Shown in pieces: positions 60,301 to 64,000 of a stretch of 64,000 bases of DNA. The notes below the pieces were generated by a model. It was not told the DNA's origin. It did no database searches and saw nothing but the letters and a program-made list of their open reading frames with translations. The stretch is from Arenicola marina (lineage: Eukaryota > Annelida > Polychaeta > Arenicolidae). The translations under genes and the position numbers were made by a program. The DNA lies in the NCBI GenBank assembly GCA_964019135.1, contig OZ025258.1, forward strand, positions 12,183,771 to 12,247,770. Reading direction: 5' to 3'. The stretch's first letter is position 1. Every line of letters starts with the position of its first letter.

Positions 60301-63030
60301 GCATGAGGAAATATAAAAAAAAAAAATGTATCTAATCTTTATTTATTATCAATTTGTCTTTCGTTTCGAAAATTTCATACAATCCCTGCAATATGACCAT
60401 CTACATAACTGTTGCAGCGGAGAACACGGCGTGCGAAAGCGAACCGTGTAATGGAGGTACCTGCGAACCAGTGGGAGCCACTGACTTCAGCTGCACCTCC
60501 TGCCCACCGTTATACGAGGGCCCGTTGTGCGACATTGTAGGTATGTAATACAAAAAGCTTCGCTTGCAATGACTATGGTATTAAAACCCTAATATTTGGT
60601 GGGACGAGAGGTTTCGTGCGTCTGGCATGCGTGGCAGGTTTAAATATGGCGCCAACAAATTGGCGTATCGATGTGTCTAAAAGTGTAAATATTTTTGGAT
60701 TTTCTTTTTTGGCAAAATTCTATGCGTTCATTTCTTGATTCCTTTCATTCAGCGTGCCCCTGCCTGAATGGCGGCTTCTGTGGTTTCATCATGCCGCCAG
60801 CATTCTCCTGCGTTTGCACCGCAGAGTTCGACGGGCTTCTTTGTGAAGAAGGTGAGACAAACGGCATCTGTTTGGCTAGTTTCATCACGTCAACGCTCCA
60901 CGAGAGCCCAGTCAAAGAGTGTAGTGCAGGTCTTATATTAGCCAAATTTGCCCAGTTAGCTGCACAACATGTTAACTCCGCGAGAAAAAAAATTCAGCAT
61001 GGCGCACCGGTCTATAAAATAATAATTGTGCGTTACTGTAACATGCATTGGTCGTATAATAATTGTCAATTATATATACGGCATATAATAATTGTCAATT
61101 ATTTATACGGCATATAATAATTGTCAATTATATATACGGCATAGAATAATTGTCAATTATATATACGGCATATAATAATTGTCAATTATATATACGGCAT
61201 ATAATTAATTACATATACGGTATATAATTAATTACATATACGATATATAATTAATGACATATACGGTAAATAATTAATGACATATACGGTAAATAATTAA
61301 TTACATATACGGTATATAATTAATTACATATACGGTACATAATTAATTACATATACGGTACATAATTAGTTACATATACGGTATATAATTAGTTACATAT
61401 ACGGTATATATTTAGTTACATATACGGTACATAATTACTTATACGGTATATATACAAGCTCGTTTGTGATATTGGTGTATTAAAATAGTTGTGATTCTGG
61501 TGTAAGTGAGGGAAAAAAAACGGAACGGTGGATTGAGAAAATACAATTAAAGGTATTGTGGTATGGTATAGTTATAGATAAATCCAACAGTAAAGAAATA
61601 TACGAAAGCACATAGTAGACTCAATTTGAGAATAGGAAACTATTATATGCTCGGCATATAAGCCAATTTAGAATGTTTCACTAACATGGAGTGACGGATC
61701 TTGGTCGTTGCAGCGGCCGAAAGCCCCTGCATGTCCGATATATGTGCCAATGGAGGCACATGTACGACGACCGAAGTAGGAGGTTTCACCTGCGCCTGCA
61801 CCAGCGAGTGGACTGGAGCGCAGTGCAACATTCCAGGTATACCCGGTGTCATTAAATCATGCCTTACTTAATTATCACTTAATGCCACGGGCTACATTCT
61901 ACCACTGTATAATTTGACTCCCACGGGCTAAATTCTACCACTGTATAATTTGACTCAAACGGAAAAAATGTCTACGCCGGTTTCAATCTAAGGGAGGGTG
62001 GTCGACCTCATTGCGGGTGGGCGTACTTTCTTTCCAGATCGAATATTAGGTGATATATAACTAGTAGATCAGGAAGCATGTACAGTAAAACCTCTCTAAG
62101 TCGACCGACGCAGGGACTGCTGCTCATCGATCGACTTAATTAAGGAGGTGATCGGGTTACAGAATATCAACATATCAATATCAGCATGGACTTAATGCCT
62201 TACTCGTGGCAAAAAACCCCCACAAAATGTGTGTATTCTAACAGGAGAGAGTTTTGTGATCAAGATCATCAAAGATCACGCCGTTCGCGGCTTGTATCGC
62301 CCGATTGTATGTATTCTAAAGGTATCAAGTTTTGTGATCAAGATTATCAAAGCTACAATGCATATACTCTAACAACCTGTAACAACTCACACACAGCTAT
62401 CCCACATTTCATATTGTTATCTAGTCCACAAAGTGCATAGGCGTTATCGCCTGAGTGTGCGTGCGTGTTCTACTAATTGCAATCAGCAGGTGGCACTAAT
62501 CCTTCCAAGTCTGTAGTGTGTGGACCTCCAGCCGACCACCGGTCGACTTTGGGAATGTGAAATGGGTTAGGTTATCGGGCTATAGAATACTGTTGCAATA
62601 CTAAGGCATAGGCCGACCGTCGGGACCAGAAAAATCGGTCGAGTTTGGGAGTGGATAGGGTTAGGGAGATGGTCGGGCAGGGAGGTTTTACTGTATTATA
62701 CACTTATTATATGAAAGCGATTGTTATCGGTCTGCTTCAGTTGGGACGGGAGATTACTAGACTATTAGTTTGCAGGTTTGATTTTTTGTGTGCCATATTA
62801 GTACACTTATTGTGTGTGTGTGTGGTGGGGAAGGGGGGGGGGCATCACAATGTGGTATCGCTTTGTACTTTTATTTAAATAACGTTTCTTTTATGAGATT
62901 CATGATATTGTTGTAACGAATTTAACGAATTTAAGTATTTTTTACTTAAATTATGGTTTTCGAAGTATTTTGGAAACAGATATAATTACAGATATTAAAT
63001 GTTTAATGTTTGCACTCTGCAGCCGTGTAA
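51348..63030 (+). CDS. Secreted protein: acidic segment, cationic helix, Pro/Thr linker, three EGF-like domains
   Basis: Ten coding exons: 51348-51396, 52718-52906, 54054-54131, 54543-54593, 55164-55247, 59914-59961, 60418-60540, 60753-60851, 61714-61836, 63023-63030. Every intron is phase 1 with AG/GT borders, and the total is 852 nt (283 residues plus stop). Signal peptide MRILVVLLVALCLRAS; an Asp/Glu-rich exon (ADDDSDVDDTDE); a Cys/Trp-bearing exon (LLGGCWGRWKHYLKEHIC); a short acidic exon; an arginine-rich helix exon; a Pro/Thr linker; EGF-like units with CNGGTC, CLNGGFC and CANGGTC; then Ala-Val-stop. The third exon could be a small disulphide loop. I do not recognise the whole protein. 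A TATA box and an AATAAA at 63135 bracket it. No transmembrane segment is seen, so secretion is inferred. Confidence 0.85.
51397..51572 (+). repeat. 71-bp tandem repeat starting exactly at the exon 1 donor of the EGF gene
   Basis: Two full units and a partial third begin at 51397, 51468 and 51539, each starting gtatggatgcttgtttattt. The first unit start is the splice donor of exon 1 (cttcag|gtatgg). The repeated copies are preceded by gcactg or gcactc rather than by exon sequence. Confidence 0.9.
51938..52643. mobile_element. GC-rich inverted-repeat DNA element in EGF-gene intron 1
   Basis: Inverted ends based on gcccactggacgcg and gcggcgcggcgacggaac, with several subterminal repeats of the gcgacggaac type at both ends. 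About 700 bp, far GC-richer at its ends than its surroundings, ending 74 bp before exon 2. No transposase seen. Confidence 0.8.
52933..53531 (+). mobile_element. Small DNA transposon (family B), copy 3, with a nested insertion
   Basis: Begins gttaggacccaaaacgtcac just after EGF-gene exon 2 and ends ggggttctaac. Same interior as copy 2 (gcgataaccgggatggttga). Another short element starting caggggcggatctagg is inserted at about 53013-53138. Confidence 0.85.
53013..53138 (+). mobile_element. GGGGCGGATC-type element nested in family B copy 3
   Basis: Starts caggggcggatctaggaatt with a G-run and ctctgtaaccttgcgacc, as in the larger element at 45488-46166. The right end (cccgccccctg) is degenerate. 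Confidence 0.65.
55164..55247 (+). CDS. EGF-gene exon 5: cationic amphipathic helix
   Basis: 84 nt, phase 1 to 1, read in the same frame as its neighbours. The core KFMRRFWRRLFRRLRRLR has paired aromatic/aliphatic residues every three to four positions separated by arginine pairs, a textbook amphipathic helix with about a dozen positive charges and almost no acidic ones. Other frames of the same DNA either stop or do not join in phase. The 3' end (cactgtcccg|gtgagt) is the seed of the minisatellite that follows. Membrane- or heparin-binding, or antimicrobial activity, is possible but not shown. Confidence 0.8.
55237..59490 (+). repeat. 25-bp minisatellite (about 170 units), each unit containing a 5' splice site
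   Basis: Consensus unit: agcactgtcccg followed by gtgagtgaataga. The first part is the last 10-12 bases of exon 5 and the second is its donor and first intron bases, so the array is a tandem amplification of that exon-intron border. Units up to about 55920 and at 56100-56215 carry gtgagttaat; most later ones carry gtgagtgaat. Rare acgcac variants occur in clusters (about 56985-57110, 57810-57840, 59010-59140), showing block duplication. The array fills most of intron 5. Confidence 0.97.
60000..60090 (+). repeat. Dispersed repeat shared with 63490-63580 (inverted)
   Basis: About 90 bp (catccaggaattcttggaga, then cgattagctgttggcaattt) recurs in inverse at 63490-63580. The stretch just after it ends in a G/C-run and ggatccgcccttgc, suggesting part of a GGGGCGGATC-type element. 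Confidence 0.7.
60418..61836 (+). CDS. EGF-gene exons 7-9: three EGF-like domains
   Basis: Exons 60418-60540 (41 codons), 60753-60851 (33) and 61714-61836 (41), one domain per exon, all phase 1-1. Cysteine spacing follows the EGF pattern C-x(4)-CNGGTC-...-C-x-C-...-C, with minor changes: the first has CTSC in place of C-x-C, and the second starts ACPC and is short. No Asp/Asn calcium-binding consensus precedes the domains. Confidence 0.9.
61050..61445 (+). repeat. AT-rich tandem repeats in EGF-gene intron 8
   Basis: About five units of ataataattgtcaattata, then about eleven of a shorter ataattaattacatatacgg unit, showing a switch of repeat type within one array. Confidence 0.92.
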
Positions 63031-63134
63031 GCGACATGGACGGTCGCAGTCGACACAGCTGACTCAGCGGAACCAAAGCAGCTGTGCAGAGACCTGAATA
63101 ATGGACGCACGACATAAGACCTCGGTCGTTTGAG

Positions 63135-63140
63135 AATAAA
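63135..63140 (+). terminator. EGF-gene polyadenylation signal
   Basis: AATAAA 105 bp after the stop codon at 63028-63030, followed by a T/G-containing stretch (actgtttgcttctgtc) suitable for cleavage. Confidence 0.75.
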
Positions 63141-63699
63141 AGCAAATTGAAAACAAATTTACTGTTTGCTTCTGTCATTCTATGCCCTGTAAAAAGTATT
63201 GCCCTTTATATATTGCCTCGCAGATGGAGGAGTCCTAAGAAACGAGGCTAGTTCCGTATTTTGTTATATCGAGATCCCGTGAGATAGATGGGTGGGTAGG
63301 AATCGGAATCGCGAATCCCCAACAATTAGGAAGAGCCATATCGAATCTACACGATGAGGACTGTTCAAGACCGGGCGCGAAAAAAAACTCCTTAACAGTG
63401 ATATCGCGAATATCGAGGGATTCAGACTGTTATAACGGATCGCGGTAAATAGGGTCTTCGCGTTGACCCAGGAATTGTACGGATAACGATCCCGCAAAAT
63501 TGCCAACAGCTAATCACGAATCTACAAGAATTCCTGGATGGCAATCCCGGAGATCGGAAATAGTATTCCTCCCCTCATGATATTATCAGACATATTAAAA
63601 ATATACTTTCGGACCTATGTTGTCCAAACCAGCCCTCCTGGCTGTACTTAGATCGAATATTCTTTTCGGAACTACGTTTACCTCACCTTTCCTCAGTGG

Positions 63700-63824
63700 G
63701 CGGCCGGCCCGATAGCTCAGTGGGTTAGAGCGCTCGCTCTGGGACATTGCTCCACTCTCCTTTCCTTCTCCGATTGACGCGATATGACCAAAAGTGGTTA
63801 AAGCGTCCAGAATATACAACCTTT
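63700..63824 (+). mobile_element. SINE family 1, internally deleted copy
   Basis: The head (gcccgatagctcagtgggtt, a perfect box A) is joined to the distal body and tail (tggttaaagcgtccagaata). It faces an inverted copy a few bases downstream. Confidence 0.85.
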
Positions 63825-63827
63825 CCT

Positions 63828-63976
63828 GAGTGGGAGAGTGGAGCCATGTCCCCGGGGGTAACCACCCTACTCTTTTGCGACGGACATGGAATCTTTATGT
63901 TGCGACCACACGGGCATGACCACATCGATCCACGTGCCGTTAAGCTCTAACCCACTGAGCTATCAGGCCGGCCTCG
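63828..63976 (-). mobile_element. SINE family 1, inverted partner copy
   Basis: Minus-strand head (gcctgatagctcagtgggtt) at 63976, body through gccatgtccccgggggtaac on the plus strand. Tail-to-tail with the preceding copy; together they form an imperfect inverted repeat. Confidence 0.8.
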
Positions 63977-64000
63977 GATCCCGGATGTTTTTGTTTACGG

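Overview
This is eukaryotic nuclear DNA from a marine-type bilaterian invertebrate. The genes are split by many GT-AG introns, and the gaps are packed with tRNA-derived SINEs, small inverted-repeat DNA transposons, foldback elements and minisatellites. ERp29 resembles the vertebrate form (no CxxC) and the tandem arrays sit on splice junctions, a combination that makes me favour a cephalochordate (amphioxus). This is an inference; a hemichordate or lophotrochozoan is not excluded. No bacterial-style genes, operons, rRNA or intact tRNA genes were seen.

I assembled four protein-coding genes by hand from splice sites, reading phase and family resemblance. (1) TBCCD1 on the minus strand, 1078-9843, eleven exons, with its 3' part (most of the TBCC domain) off the left edge. 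(2) ERp29 on the plus strand, 10590-17265, head-to-head with TBCCD1, with three tandem homologous versions (A, B, C) of the exon for the second half of its thioredoxin-like domain. (3) A classical calpain on the minus strand, 21765-41302, 24 coding exons adding up to exactly 1639 codons. Cys, His and Asn catalytic motifs and penta-EF-hand are present, behind a very long N-terminal extension that starts with a chitobiase-C-like (DZANK1-type) module followed by RS-rich and K/E/D-rich low-complexity stretches. (4) A secreted protein on the plus strand, 51348-63030, ten coding exons and 284 codons with stop: signal peptide, acidic segment, strikingly cationic amphipathic helix, Pro/Thr linker and three EGF-like domains. 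Every intron is phase 1. ERp29 and calpain are tail-to-tail; calpain and the EGF gene are head-to-head across about 10 kb of repeats.

The most unusual feature is a recurrent link between tandem repeats and splice sites. About 170 copies of a 25-bp unit (55237-59490) each copy the exon-end/5' splice site of the EGF-gene exon they follow. A 31-bp array (about 5786-6720) copies the 3' splice site of a TBCCD1 exon. A 71-bp repeat starts exactly at the 5' splice site of EGF-gene exon 1. Together with the ERp29 exon triplication, this locus looks prone to tandem duplication at exon edges.

The rest is intron or intergenic DNA: 1-1077, 1622-4991 (TBCCD1 intron), 17871-21656 and 41303-51277 hold only repeats and unassigned sequence. 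Coordinates and phases were worked out by eye; function calls rest on remembered family motifs, not on a search.
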